A DNA stretch of 64,000 nucleotides from Lyngbya confervoides BDU141951 (GCF_000817775.3 NZ_JTHE03000004.1:1-64000); one strand, 5' to 3'; shown: positions 7,714 to 16,661, counted from the first letter of the stretch. Numbers and translations: made by a program. Notes: generated by a model from the sequence alone, not told the origin.

Positions 7714-8964
7714 TCAGGGACAGAGAGAGCTTCCTGGGGTCGCCCCAAAGATTTCCTGCTTCAGGGCCAGTTGACTAGAATTCATGACTGAACTCCCCGT
7801 CACCCCGACTCCACAGGCATTTTCTATTCCCCGTTGCCCACGGGTACAAACCACTTGAGCCGCAGCCATGTCGCTTGGCTTGATTGACCCACATTCAAGA
7901 CAGTGAGAGATTCTGATACTCAAGTCTTTTTTGACTTCGGCACCACAATCAGGACAGTCTTGACTCGTCCCTCTTGGGTCAACCTTGCCGTAATACACCT
8001 CTCGCTTGAAGCACACCCAAGGCAGGATTTGATGGGTGAACTGTCCCCATCCTGCATCTAGCGGATGCTGACCCAGCATTCCTTTGGCCATAATCCGGAA
8101 GTCCAGGTCTTCCACGAAAATCATCCCTGCACCGTCGCAGAGATGATGCGCCAGCTTGAAATGCCAGTCTTTTCGAGTATCGGCAATGCGTTGATGGACT
8201 CTTGCAATCTTCTTGTGGAGCTTCAGCCAGTTCGCTGACCCCGTTTGCTTCGTCTTAAGCCTACGTTGCAGCAATTTCAGCTTGCGGTGTAAGTCGTTGA
8301 AAAAGCGAGGTCGCTTCACTGGTTCCCCATCGGAAGTCGAAAGAAAATATTCCAGCCCAACATCAATCCCGACTGGATGGCCATGAGGCATTGTGCTAGG
8401 AATATCGACCTCAGACTGAAGACTCAGCATGACGAAATACCCCGATGCCTTACGGACAATGCGGGCTTGTTTGACCTCAAACAAGTCGGGGATGCGCCGT
8501 GACCAGCGTACTTTTACCCAACCCAGTTGCGGCAGCTTCATCCCTTCCTCGCTGATGCAGTTCTTGAGCATCTGAGGGAACGCAAAGGAGCGCATCCGAT
8601 TCGGCTTTTTGAACCGAGGGAATCCCGACCGCTTCAACCGCCAAGACTCCCAGGACGCTTCCAGCTTTCGGATAACCTGCTGAAGTACCTGGGCGTTAAC
8701 GCTCTTGAGCCTGGGGAAATCGGCCTTTGCTGCGGTTAACGACTTGCACTGCTGAGCATAACTCGGGAAGGGGGCATCCGCTGGCAAGATCAATTCTTGC
8801 CGAATTGAACAAGCATTGACCGGAGACTTGCGGGAATCGAGCCAGTCTTTGCGCTCCCGCAGGGCAAAGTTCCAGACATTGCGACACACATCCAGAATGT
8901 GCTCAATCTCTGAAATCTGCTCAGCAGTCGGCTCTAGCTTAAATTCCCAGGTCATGTTTAGCAT
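7714..8964 (-). CDS. tnpB: TnpB RNA-guided nuclease (IS200/IS605 OrfB)
   Basis: A 416-residue protein with the TnpB architecture: an N-terminal helical domain (WEFKLEPTAEQ, CRNVWNFALRERKDWL), then a split RuvC nuclease with D201 in VGIDVGLEYF, E285 in IFVEDLDF and D365 in KPSDMAAAQVV. A zinc ribbon, CPDC...CLEC (337, 340, 355, 358), lies between the last two. All acidic catalytic residues and zinc cysteines are kept, so nuclease activity is plausible. The third motif is a variant of the common DRDxNAA. Family knowledge: TnpB uses an omega/reRNA that overlaps its 3' end and the element's right end, here about 7690-7750 on the minus strand. The frame is intact. Confidence 0.85.
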   Translation of the reverse strand: MLNMTWEFKLEPTAEQISEIEHILDVCRNVWNFALRERKDWLDSRKSPVNACSIRQELILPADAPFPSYAQQCKSLTAAKADFPRLKSVNAQVLQQVIRKLEASWESWRLKRSGFPRFKKPNRMRSFAFPQMLKNCISEEGMKLPQLGWVKVRWSRRIPDLFEVKQARIVRKASGYFVMLSLQSEVDIPSTMPHGHPVGIDVGLEYFLSTSDGEPVKRPRFFNDLHRKLKLLQRRLKTKQTGSANWLKLHKKIARVHQRIADTRKDWHFKLAHHLCDGAGMIFVEDLDFRIMAKGMLGQHPLDAGWGQFTHQILPWVCFKREVYYGKVDPRGTSQDCPDCGAEVKKDLSIRISHCLECGSIKPSDMAAAQVVCTRGQRGIENACGVGVTGSSVMNSSQLALKQEIFGATPGSSLCP

Positions 8965-8975
8965 AGAACCATGAT

Positions 8976-9007
8976 AACCTAAGAAATGCTCGACCTTTTC
9001 TTAGGTT
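8976..9007. repeat. Left-end hairpin of the TnpB element
   Basis: Perfect 10-bp inverted repeat AACCTAAGAA/TTCTTAGGTT with a 12-base loop, 12 bases upstream of the tnpB start. IS200/IS605 transposases recognise such imperfect palindromes as single-stranded DNA hairpins. Confidence 0.7.
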
Positions 9008-9157
9008 TAACTGAATTGCTCCCTCCGGTCGCCCGCCGCGGCTCCGCACGTTCTGCGGCCTACCCCCCCCTCACCGCTTCGCGGGATAGGCAGAGCACTG
9101 CGGCGGATCTTGGTAGAGCATCTAGAGATAGGGCGTTGGGCTTGGCTTGCCGCGACC

Positions 9158-10429
9158 TTAGCGGACCCGATACCCAATATCGGTGCGATAGTAGGCCCCC
9201 TCAAACTGAATATGGGCGATCGCCTCGTAAACGGCCGCAAAGGCGCTGGCAAAGGAGTCTCCCTGGGCCGTCACGGCCAGCACCCGCCCCCCCGCGGTGC
9301 AGAGTTGTCCCTCCCGGAGGGCCGTCCCCGCGTGGAAGACCACCGCCCCCCGGTCCTGAGCCGCTTCCAGGCCAGTGATGGGGGTTCCCTTTGCATAATG
9401 CCCTGGATAGCCTCCGGCTGCCATCACCACGCTAGCGCTGACCCCAGAGGCCCAACGTATCGTATCCAGTTGATCTAGGCGCTGCTGCGTACAGGCCAGG
9501 ATCAGATCAATCAGGGGAGTCTCCAGGGCCGGAAGAATGACCTGGGTTTCCGGGTCGCCAAAGCGACAGTTAAACTCAATCACGGCAGGCTCACCGGCAG
9601 GTGAAATCATCAGGCCTGCATAGAGGACGCCCCGATAGTCAATGCCCCGTTGCTGGAGTGCCTGCAGGGTCGGCTCTAGAATCTGCGCCCGCACCCGATC
9701 CATCAGCGTTGGAGTGACAATGGGAACCGGGGCATAGGCCCCCATCCCGCCGGTATTGGGGCCGGTATCCCCTTCGCCAATGCGCTTGTGATCTTGGGCC
9801 GGTAGCAGAGGCACCAGGGTTTTTCCATCGGTCAGCGCCAGCACCGACAGTTCCTGCCCGATCAAACAATCTTCAATAATGACGCGACTTCCAGCTTCAC
9901 CAAACTGACCGGAAAACACCGCTTCAATGGCGGCCACGGCCTCCTCTGCGGTGGCCGCCACCGTCACGCCCTTCCCGGCTGCCAGTCCATCCGCCTTGAC
10001 TACAATCGGTGCCGGATTGCTGCGCACGTAGGCGATCGCCGCATCTGCCCTTGCAAAGGTGGCGGCGCGCGCCGTGGGCACTCCTGCCTCCACCATTAAC
10101 TGCTTCGCCCAGGACTTGCTGGCCTCAATCTGCGCGCCAGCCTGAGTGGGGCCAAACACCGGAATGCCTTCCCCTTGCAGCGCATCAGCAATCCCCAGGG
10201 CCAGGGGAATCTCGGGGCCCACCACCACAAGATCCACAGACTCATCGCGCGCAACCTGCACCACAGCCCCAAAATCATCAACCGCAACGGGGCGGTTCTG
10301 GCAACGAGGCAAAGTTGCGGTGCCACCATTTCCAGGCAGGCAGAATACCTGCTCTACCTTAGACGAGCGCAAGAGGGACCAAGCTAAGGCATGCTCACGC
10401 CCCCCACTGCCAACCACAATAACCTTCAA
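9158..10429 (-). CDS. purD: Phosphoribosylamine-glycine ligase
   Basis: A 423-residue GAR synthetase, catalysing ATP-dependent joining of glycine to 5-phosphoribosylamine, the second step of purine synthesis. The start MKVIVVGSGGREHALAW and the ATP-grasp signature in EFNCRFGDPETQ are diagnostic; VVKADGLAAGKGV is the ATP-binding loop. The length is normal. It is transcribed on the minus strand, about 145 bases upstream of the TnpB element. No other purine genes are adjacent, which is usual in cyanobacteria. Confidence 0.95.
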   Translation of the reverse strand: MKVIVVGSGGREHALAWSLLRSSKVEQVFCLPGNGGTATLPRCQNRPVAVDDFGAVVQVARDESVDLVVVGPEIPLALGIADALQGEGIPVFGPTQAGAQIEASKSWAKQLMVEAGVPTARAATFARADAAIAYVRSNPAPIVVKADGLAAGKGVTVAATAEEAVAAIEAVFSGQFGEAGSRVIIEDCLIGQELSVLALTDGKTLVPLLPAQDHKRIGEGDTGPNTGGMGAYAPVPIVTPTLMDRVRAQILEPTLQALQQRGIDYRGVLYAGLMISPAGEPAVIEFNCRFGDPETQVILPALETPLIDLILACTQQRLDQLDTIRWASGVSASVVMAAGGYPGHYAKGTPITGLEAAQDRGAVVFHAGTALREGQLCTAGGRVLAVTAQGDSFASAFAAVYEAIAHIQFEGAYYRTDIGYRVR

Positions 10430-10469
10430 AACCCTGGCCCCAGTTCAAAGTGCATCCTGGATATTAACA

Positions 10470-10856
10470 TCAAGCCAGAGTTTCCGGGCAGTATCCTAAC
10501 CCTTCAATAAACTGATCTCGAAAGACTTCAATTTCATGGGAGTTGGGCGGCCCGTGGCTGACAATCGCAACCCGATGACGCTGCATAATATCGGTGGGGC
10601 GGTGCCCCTCCTCTAGCTCCCGCAGGACTAAAGCCACTCGGGAATTAGGCTGATGGGGAACCCCCAACTCGCCAAGAAAGGCCTGAAAATTATGCTGACA
10701 CCCCACTGGCCAATCCAGGGCGTGCACCCGCACCACCCAACCATTAAACAGATGCAAGACCGTCATAAACCGAATAGACAGTGACTCACACACTTGCAGG
10801 TAATGGACGACGCGCAGAACTAAGCTCGCCTTACCCACGTAGTAAATGTAATCCAT
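10470..10856 (-). CDS. Conserved cyanobacterial hypothetical protein
   Basis: A protein of about 128 residues starting MDYIYYVGKASLVLRVVHYL. ATG 10856 is preceded by a purine-rich GGATGCAGGG and is preferred; a TTG at 10883 would add nine residues. It has no membrane helix, signal or known motif. The middle, HNFQAFLGELGVPHQPNSRV, and the His/Pro-rich AIVSHGPPNSHEIEVFRDQF look conserved in type. It lies 40 bases upstream of purD on the same strand and may be cotranscribed. Function unknown. Confidence 0.65.
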   Translation of the reverse strand: MDYIYYVGKASLVLRVVHYLQVCESLSIRFMTVLHLFNGWVVRVHALDWPVGCQHNFQAFLGELGVPHQPNSRVALVLRELEEGHRPTDIMQRHRVAIVSHGPPNSHEIEVFRDQFIEGLGYCPETLA

Positions 10857-11037
10857 CCCTGCATCCTTATACCGCTGGAGCAAAGCTCCTCAGTATGCTA
10901 AACGCAACCGGGCTTGATCAGGTCACGATTGCTTGGCCCTAAAATTAATAATATTTTAATAATCTCTATTATCGCACACCGCTCTTTCAATTCCTATGGT
11001 GTTTAGATCCCGTCCCCCGCTCACGTCCCAGGAACCG

Positions 11038-12162
11038 ATGATCGATCAATGCTTGAGCAGCTACGACTACGTTCTTCCAGACGATCTGATTGCCCAAAAT
11101 CCGGTCACGCCCAGGGATATTTCCCGATTGTTAACCGTTTTACCCCAGGGGCACCTGCATCGTCGATTCACGGATCTTCCCAGTCTCTTACAGCCGGGGG
11201 ACTTACTGGTGATGAACAACTCCAAAGTGATTCCAGCTCGACTGCGGGGCTACAAACGCAACGCCTCGACCCCAAACCCAGGATCCACTGTGGAAGTGCT
11301 GCTGCTTGAACCGGTCCAGGAGACCCAGTGGTTGGCGTTGGTCAAACCCGGACGACGCCTGAAGCCAGGCGCCATTATTGACTTTGGCCACCCCACCCAT
11401 CCCGTTCTCAGCGCAGAGGTGGTGGCGATCGACCCTAGCACTCGCGGCCGCATCTTAGCGTTTCATGGCAGCTCGGCTTGCTCCCTGATGGATCAAATTC
11501 ATCAACTTGGCACCCTCCCCTTGCCGCCCTACATTACCCAGTCCCAAGCGAGCCCCGAACAATATCAGACGGTTTATGCCCAAAACCCAGGATCTGTGGC
11601 AGCTCCCACCGCCGGACTGCACTTTACGCCCGACCTGTTGCACAGCCTTGAGCAGCAAGGGATTCATCATCGGTTTGTAACCCTGCATGTGGGGATTGGC
11701 ACCTTTCGCCCAGTGGAGGTGGAAGACATTACCCAGCACGCCATGCACAGCGAATGGCTGCAGGTGCCCCAGGACACCGTGGAGGCGATGATACGCACCA
11801 GAGAGCAAGGGGGGCGGATTATTGCTGTGGGCACCACCACTGTCCGCGCCCTAGAGTCCCTGCCGCCCGAGCCCCAAGCCTACGAAGGTAGAAGTCATCT
11901 GTTTATCTATCCTGGCTATCGCTGGCGATGGGTCGATGGGTTAATTACTAACTTTCACTTGCCCCGATCTAGCCTCCTGATGCTGGTGAGCGCCCTCATT
12001 GGGCGTCAGCGACTGCTGGATCTTTACCAAGTCGCCATTCAAGAGCGCTATCGATTTTACTCCTTTGGCGATGCCATGTTGATTACCCCTGAGGCAAACG
12101 CAGCGCGATCCCAAGCCTCCTCAGGTTTCCCTAGGGAGGATATCCAAAGCGCAGCTGATTGA
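11038..12162 (+). CDS. queA: S-adenosylmethionine:tRNA ribosyltransferase-isomerase
   Basis: About 374 residues. The enzyme moves the ribosyl part of SAM to 7-aminomethyl-7-deazaguanine at tRNA position 34, giving epoxyqueuosine. Diagnostic motifs are YDYVLPDDLIAQNP near the start, VMNNSKVIPARLRG, VAAPTAGLHFT and NFHLPRSSLLMLVSALIG. ATG 11038 fits the family's usual N-terminus; an ATG at 10996 would add 14 residues. The 3' end overlaps the convergent NYN-domain gene by 32 bases. Confidence 0.93.
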   Translation: MIDQCLSSYDYVLPDDLIAQNPVTPRDISRLLTVLPQGHLHRRFTDLPSLLQPGDLLVMNNSKVIPARLRGYKRNASTPNPGSTVEVLLLEPVQETQWLALVKPGRRLKPGAIIDFGHPTHPVLSAEVVAIDPSTRGRILAFHGSSACSLMDQIHQLGTLPLPPYITQSQASPEQYQTVYAQNPGSVAAPTAGLHFTPDLLHSLEQQGIHHRFVTLHVGIGTFRPVEVEDITQHAMHSEWLQVPQDTVEAMIRTREQGGRIIAVGTTTVRALESLPPEPQAYEGRSHLFIYPGYRWRWVDGLITNFHLPRSSLLMLVSALIGRQRLLDLYQVAIQERYRFYSFGDAMLITPEANAARSQASSGFPREDIQSAAD

Positions 12163-12673
12163 GCTTTTGCTGAACCACGGGGTCTATTGTTGCGGCTAGG
12201 GTGCGGCGCGATCGCCCCTTGGCCTGCTGGGCGCGATCGCGGATGCGGTGCGTGGACAACGCCACTCGCTGGATCAGCTGCTGGGCCGACATCCACTCTG
12301 CCCCGTAGCCTGTCACCGTCAACCGGTGGTCCCGGTCGGAAGTGGCCACAATAATGCGCTTATAGGGAGTGATGGTGTGGCGTGCCTGGGCGCAAACCCA
12401 TTCGATGTGGCTATCGGCAGTTTGACCGGCGTCGGTAAAATACAGCTCTAGCTCAGCGGTGATCTGCTCACAGTGGGCTGCCTGCTGCTGATAATGAGCA
12501 TCAAACACGATGCGGGTGCGGTAGCCCTGAAAGGCAACGTAGCTGGCGATCGCTTCCGTCAGACCCTGACGCGCCTCCGCTAACCCCAATTTGGCCTTCG
12601 TGGCCTCCAACTTTGGCCAAGCTCCAATGATGTTATATCCGTCAATGAGCAGCATCGTGTCGAGGGAAGCCAT
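12131..12673 (-). CDS. NYN-domain (YacP/Rae1-like) ribonuclease
   Basis: A 180-residue protein of the NYN/PIN-like fold related to YacP/Rae1 endoribonucleases. It begins LLIDGYNIIGAWP, with the metal-binding Asp and NYN-type signature. RIVFDAHYQQ, the segment YKRIIVATSDRDHR and a basic tail (RAQQAKGRSRRTL) follow. Relatives cut mRNA on ribosomes or take part in rRNA processing; the substrate here is unknown. Its 3' end overlaps queA tail to tail by 32 bases, so antisense interference between the two transcripts is possible. Confidence 0.85.
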   Translation of the reverse strand: MASLDTMLLIDGYNIIGAWPKLEATKAKLGLAEARQGLTEAIASYVAFQGYRTRIVFDAHYQQQAAHCEQITAELELYFTDAGQTADSHIEWVCAQARHTITPYKRIIVATSDRDHRLTVTGYGAEWMSAQQLIQRVALSTHRIRDRAQQAKGRSRRTLAATIDPVVQQKLNQLRFGYPP

Positions 12674-12798
12674 GGGACCAGAGATCTAACAATAAGCTTG
12701 TTTACTTATTGTGACATTTTCTTAAGTTCTTGGGAATAGGCGCTGTCCGCTCCCCCGAATCGGGCATCATTTCGGCCCTAGCGCCTGCAGGCTGTTCC

Positions 12799-13425
12799 TT
12801 ATTGGGGACGGCTGGAAATTTGGCTGGCCTGTCCCTGAGCCGCGTACATAGTTCTTAGAACGGTCGCCGGATCCACAAACTTACCCTGGTACTTCAAGGT
12901 CCAATGCAGGTGGGGACCGGTGGTTCTACCCGTCATTCCAACCCGGCCAATGCGCTGTCCCGCCGTTACCTGCTGTCCTTCAGCGATGCGAACCCCACCG
13001 GCGCGATCCACCATCACAGGTCCCGAGGCACCGCTCTCCACATAGCCCTGCATGTGACAGTAAACATGAATCCAGGAACCTGATTGAACGCGCACGGAAG
13101 TTCCACAGGCTGTATTGTCAGAAACGGAGATGACGCGACCGTTCCACCAATTTCGAATATAGCTGCCCGAAGGCGCAGCAAAGTCCAGACCACTGTGAAA
13201 CTCGGTGGAATATCCCCCCGTCGGCGAAATTCGGTAGCCAAAGGGCGAAGTATAACCTTGAAAATTTTCCACCGGGAAGGACCCATGAAGCCAGACATCT
13301 CCGCTGGGAGAGGCCGCCTGGGCTTGGGGCGCCACAACTTTGTTGGTCAAGGGTGAAGCCGCAAGGGCCAGGGCACCCAAACCCAGAACAGTCGAAACAA
13401 TCCGCTTGCGATTCAGAATGGCCAT
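12799..13425 (-). CDS. M23-family cell-wall endopeptidase (LytM/peptidoglycan)
   Basis: A 208-residue secreted metallopeptidase. A signal peptide at about 1-37 (basic RKR, then a hydrophobic run ending AQAA) is followed by the LytM domain. Zinc ligands are in FHSGLDFAAP (HxxxD) and in the C-terminal GPHLHW motif (HxH). It should cut peptide cross-bridges in peptidoglycan during growth or septation. There is no LysM or SH3 targeting domain, so it is a short member. It is monocistronic on the minus strand with a long 5' leader (13426-13792). Confidence 0.9.
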   Translation of the reverse strand: MAILNRKRIVSTVLGLGALALAASPLTNKVVAPQAQAASPSGDVWLHGSFPVENFQGYTSPFGYRISPTGGYSTEFHSGLDFAAPSGSYIRNWWNGRVISVSDNTACGTSVRVQSGSWIHVYCHMQGYVESGASGPVMVDRAGGVRIAEGQQVTAGQRIGRVGMTGRTTGPHLHWTLKYQGKFVDPATVLRTMYAAQGQASQISSRPQ

Positions 13426-13792
13426 AGGTCCTCACCCACAGATTTCATTTCAAATAAGGAACAGACTGGATGCTTATTGCTACCGCAGAAACAACAAGCA
13501 TGGAGACTCTTATAAACATCTTCCGGTCTTCTGTCAAGCCGGAAACGCGAAGCTTTGTAACATCGGGGTTGCCCCGCTCCAGGACAGCAGCTCTGCCATG
13601 GACGAAGCTAGGATGCCCAGATTTTCCCAACACTCAACGTCTATTCGGAATCGAGTCTTCGGGGTCGGCGGCGTCAGCCTTTAGGGTAAAGCCTCGCAAT
13701 CCCTAAGACCCAGACCACTCCTACAGCCATAAGTTCCCCCTTGTCATAGGGTTCCCCCTGTAAGATGGGTCTTGCATACTTGAACTCTCAAT
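13426..13792 (-). other. Long leader between tRNA-Val and the M23 peptidase
   Basis: No convincing gene. Read on the minus strand it contains two GGGGGAAC boxes close to the tRNA (about 13725-13765) and a GC-rich stretch GGAGCGGGGCAACCCCG (about 13572-13590). Cell-wall hydrolase leaders often carry c-di-AMP (ydaO) riboswitches with GGGGGAAC-like elements, but the rest of that consensus is not recognisable. The leader and the tRNA are on the same strand. Confidence 0.3.
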
Positions 13793-13865
<73 letters not shown>

Positions 13866-14333
13866 TCACGTCGGTCAGTATGCCACAGGAAGCAGCAGAC
13901 CCGCAAGATCTACCCCCTAGGCTGCGGGTGAGTAGAGGCCCCTGGGCCAAAGCATATTAAAGGCCTTTCGTTGACCCTTAACCGCCTCTCCTTGAGCGGG
14001 CTCAAAAACGATCAAACTCTTTGACCCCCATGCTTGATCCTGCCGATCCTTAAGTTAAGATAGGGAGCATTATTCTTTTGTCCAAAAAAATCCGTAGAAT
14101 TACGTAGGCTATCTCCGGGCAATCTAACCTAGAATGCAGCGTATTAGGTGGACAGCAACTCCTAACTCAGCTGACAGTTCTCGGAATTTGAGCGCAGCAT
14201 CGGGCTCGAATAATCAATCGGGGGGAGGATAGTCAGTGGCTTGTCCTAAGGAGTATTGTGCTGTACTTAGTAGAGACTGACACGTTCTGGTCAGGATGTT
14301 GCTCTCAAGCCGTCGCAGCAGTGATCCCCCCCC
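13866..14333. other. Intergenic region upstream of the EAL-WecG gene
   Basis: 468 bases with no gene I can support. It probably contains divergent promoters, for the tRNA on the minus strand and the EAL-WecG/exosortase operon on the plus strand. An A/T-rich patch (14070-14110) precedes a leader with G-rich GGGGGGAGGA near 14218. No riboswitch was recognised. Confidence 0.4.
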
Positions 14334-15791
14334 ATGCAATTTGTTGACGCATCTATTGTTCCGAGAGACATCCGAGTTGAAGGATTCGAGCTGTGGTTTC
14401 AGCCTGTTTATAATTTTAGCGATGGCACCGTTCAGCATAATGAGGTGCTGCTGCGCTGGCGCGACTCCAAGGGAAAACTGTTCCGTCCCAGGGACTTCAT
14501 GCCCTGGGTTACCCAGGCCAATCTCAGGCTCAGCCTCGATAAGCTGGTCATTCGCATGGCCTGTCGCCAGCTCGCTGCTATGCCCAGGGTTCGGCTTTCA
14601 ATTAATCTGTCCGCAGAGTCAGTGGGGCACGCCGGGTTTAGTCAGTTTATTTTTGATGAGCTTCAGCAGGCTAACATCGATCCCGCGTCTGTTCAGTTTG
14701 AGATCGCAGAACCCCACGCGGCCCGAAATCTATCCCACACTATCCACTTTGTCCGGGATCTCCGGGAGATTGGCTGCGCCGTTGTTTTAGATAATTTCGC
14801 CAACGACTATCTCACCTACATGCAGTGGGAGCGCCTGGAGGTGGATCAAGTGAAGCTGAACGGTCGACTTTTATCTCAGCACCTGAGCCAGAAAGATCGG
14901 CTGCACCTGCTCCGCTCCATTGCAGATGCCAGCAACCAGATGGGACAAATCGCGGTGGCCAAGTCCCTGGATGAGGCCATTGGGGCGCGCTGGAGCCATC
15001 ACCATCAATTTGATTCGGGGCAAGGCTATCAGTTTAAACGCCCCAGTCAGCAAATTAGTTTGGCCTCTAAGGTGGATGTTTTAGGACTGGCTCTAGATAA
15101 CTGGTCAAAAACGGAGTTTATCGAGCAGCTGCATGAGGGGATTGTCTTTGCGCCCAACGTCAATCACTTAATGAACATTCGCCGAGACTCGGACTATCGC
15201 AAAGCTTACACAATTGCGGATTACAAGATTTGCAACAGTCAGGTTCTCTATTTTGCCTCCCAATTTCTCGGAGAGCCCCTACAGGAAAAAATCACGGCTG
15301 CCGAGCTGCTGCCTTTATTTTGCACTTATCACCAAAACAATCCGGACTATTCCCTTTTTATCCTCAGCGAAGGAGAGTCTGCTCCTTTGATCCAGGCCAA
15401 AGTCAATCGCCAAGCCGGGCGGCCCTTCGTCATTGACACCTACCAACCCTCTAGCTACTTTGACTGCAACGAAGTTGAATGTCAGGCCATCGTGCATCAT
15501 ATCAATCGATCCCAAGCCAATGTCCTGGTGTTGGGAATTCGATCTCCCGTGCAGGAAAAATGGGTGTACCGCTATCGTGACCGACTCCCCCAAGTCAAAC
15601 TGATTTTAGCCCTGGGCGAAGCGGTCTTGGTGGAAGCGGGCCTAGAGGCCCGCCCCCCTGAGGTCGTGAGCGACATGGGAGTCGAATGGCTGTTTCGGCT
15701 GCTTCAGCATCCGCAGCAGCTTTGGCGGCGTTATCTGATTAATGATGCCCCCTTCCTGCTGCTGCTGATCAAGCACAAGCTATTCCAGTAA
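14334..15791 (+). CDS. Degenerate EAL domain fused to WecG/TagA/CpsF-like domain
   Basis: A 485-residue two-domain protein. Residues about 15-245 form an EAL (c-di-GMP phosphodiesterase) fold: LWFQPVYNFSDG, EVLLRW for EALLRW, LSINLS, FEIAEP, VVLDNFAND for DDFGTGY, VKLNGR for KIDRSF, VAKSLD for VAEGVE and GQGYQFKRP. The second Asp of DDFG and the Glu of AEGVE are lost, so hydrolysis is unlikely, although nucleotide binding is possible. Residues about 250-485 resemble GT26 (WecG/TagA) glycosyltransferases: APNVNHLMNIRRD, SPVQEKW, VEWLFRLLQHPQQLWRRY. However, the PDG motif reads CNS and GSDL reads AAEL, so catalysis is doubtful there too. The stop codon touches the start of the exosortase gene, which indicates one operon and a shared role in surface-polymer or protein export. 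Confidence 0.8.
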   Translation: MQFVDASIVPRDIRVEGFELWFQPVYNFSDGTVQHNEVLLRWRDSKGKLFRPRDFMPWVTQANLRLSLDKLVIRMACRQLAAMPRVRLSINLSAESVGHAGFSQFIFDELQQANIDPASVQFEIAEPHAARNLSHTIHFVRDLREIGCAVVLDNFANDYLTYMQWERLEVDQVKLNGRLLSQHLSQKDRLHLLRSIADASNQMGQIAVAKSLDEAIGARWSHHHQFDSGQGYQFKRPSQQISLASKVDVLGLALDNWSKTEFIEQLHEGIVFAPNVNHLMNIRRDSDYRKAYTIADYKICNSQVLYFASQFLGEPLQEKITAAELLPLFCTYHQNNPDYSLFILSEGESAPLIQAKVNRQAGRPFVIDTYQPSSYFDCNEVECQAIVHHINRSQANVLVLGIRSPVQEKWVYRYRDRLPQVKLILALGEAVLVEAGLEARPPEVVSDMGVEWLFRLLQHPQQLWRRYLINDAPFLLLLIKHKLFQ

Positions 15792-16622
15792 ATGATGACG
15801 GTCCAAGATCAGTCCATCCGCATTCCCTGGGTTTGGCTTGTTGGCCTAGCGGGGGGATTACTGTTTATCCACCTGGCTCTGGATTTACAACGCAAAAGCT
15901 ATGGCCACCTTTCCATTAGCCTTCTGTTCTGGATTGCGGTGTTCACCTTACTCAGTGAGCGCCAGGCAGGGCTCAAGTTTGGATCGAACTGGCTTTCCTT
16001 GGGGTGCGGGGCAGGACTGCTTGTGGCCCTAGTCGCTCGATCCATCGCTGTGCCGGGCGGCCGCATTTTAGGATTTTATCCCTTTGTGGCCCTGCTGGGG
16101 CTGGGGCTGATGGCCTCTGGCTTTCGTTACCTTGGTCAGTATCGACAGGAACTAATTGGTCTGTTTTTCCTTGGGTTTCCCCAGCTGATTTCCCTTAAAA
16201 GCTGGGACATTTCGCCCCTGACGGCCCGCCTATCGAGCTGGATGCTCTGGTACTCAGGATTTCCCGTTCTGCGCCAGGGAACATACATTAGCCTATTCCC
16301 CAGCGGGGGCGTCAAGGTGGTGCCGGAATGCTCGGGATTGAATTTGATGCTCTATATGTTTGGGGTTTCCGTGGTCTTCCTCATGCTGTTTCCCAGACGG
16401 GGGAAACAGCGACTGATCCTGCCGCTGCTGGCAGTCAGCCTGGGATTTTTAATCAATGGTGTGCGGGTGGCTCTGCTGGCGTTTCTCAGCGCGGCCAATA
16501 ACCCCCAGGCCTTTGACTACTGGCACAGTCAGGAGGGAGCCTTTGTCTTTGTGTTGCTCGCCGTCGGGGTGTTCAGTGGTCTGTGCTGGCTATCCTTCCG
16601 GGTGAATTCTCCCAAAAAGTAG
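15792..16622 (+). CDS. Cyanoexosortase (exosortase A-type membrane transpeptidase)
   Basis: A 276-residue polytopic membrane protein with about eight hydrophobic segments. The exosortase triad is visible: Cys in VPECSGLNLMLYMFGVS, Arg in LINGVRVALLAFLSA and His in DYWHSQEGAFVF. Exosortases are predicted to cut and anchor PEP-CTERM-type substrates during export with exopolysaccharide. No PEP-CTERM substrate was found in the window, so targets must lie elsewhere. The start follows the upstream stop without a gap (TAA ATG ATG), indicating translational coupling. An HpsJ-like gene follows after 39 bases. Confidence 0.88.
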   Translation: MMTVQDQSIRIPWVWLVGLAGGLLFIHLALDLQRKSYGHLSISLLFWIAVFTLLSERQAGLKFGSNWLSLGCGAGLLVALVARSIAVPGGRILGFYPFVALLGLGLMASGFRYLGQYRQELIGLFFLGFPQLISLKSWDISPLTARLSSWMLWYSGFPVLRQGTYISLFPSGGVKVVPECSGLNLMLYMFGVSVVFLMLFPRRGKQRLILPLLAVSLGFLINGVRVALLAFLSAANNPQAFDYWHSQEGAFVFVLLAVGVFSGLCWLSFRVNSPKK

Positions 16623-16661
16623 TATCTTAGTCTGAGATTTTTATGGCGCCCCAGCAACCTG

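Larger units (their letters stand above)
7690..9012 (-). mobile_element. TnpB-only IS200/IS605-type element
   Basis: The left end (high coordinates) contains a 10-bp hairpin, AACCTAAGAA (8976-8985) with TTCTTAGGTT (8998-9007), just upstream of tnpB, like the subterminal foldback of IS605-family ends. The right end, read on the minus strand, finishes GAGGATGTCAA about 20 bases after the tnpB stop, close to the TCAA-type right ends of the family. No tnpA gene is present. The limits are approximate. The element sits between the serine hydrolase and purD without breaking either gene. Confidence 0.65.

Noticed and set aside
8986-9478. Pro/Arg-rich plus-strand proteins opposite purD
   Set aside because: They are reverse readings of purD and GC-rich flank, without coding-like composition.
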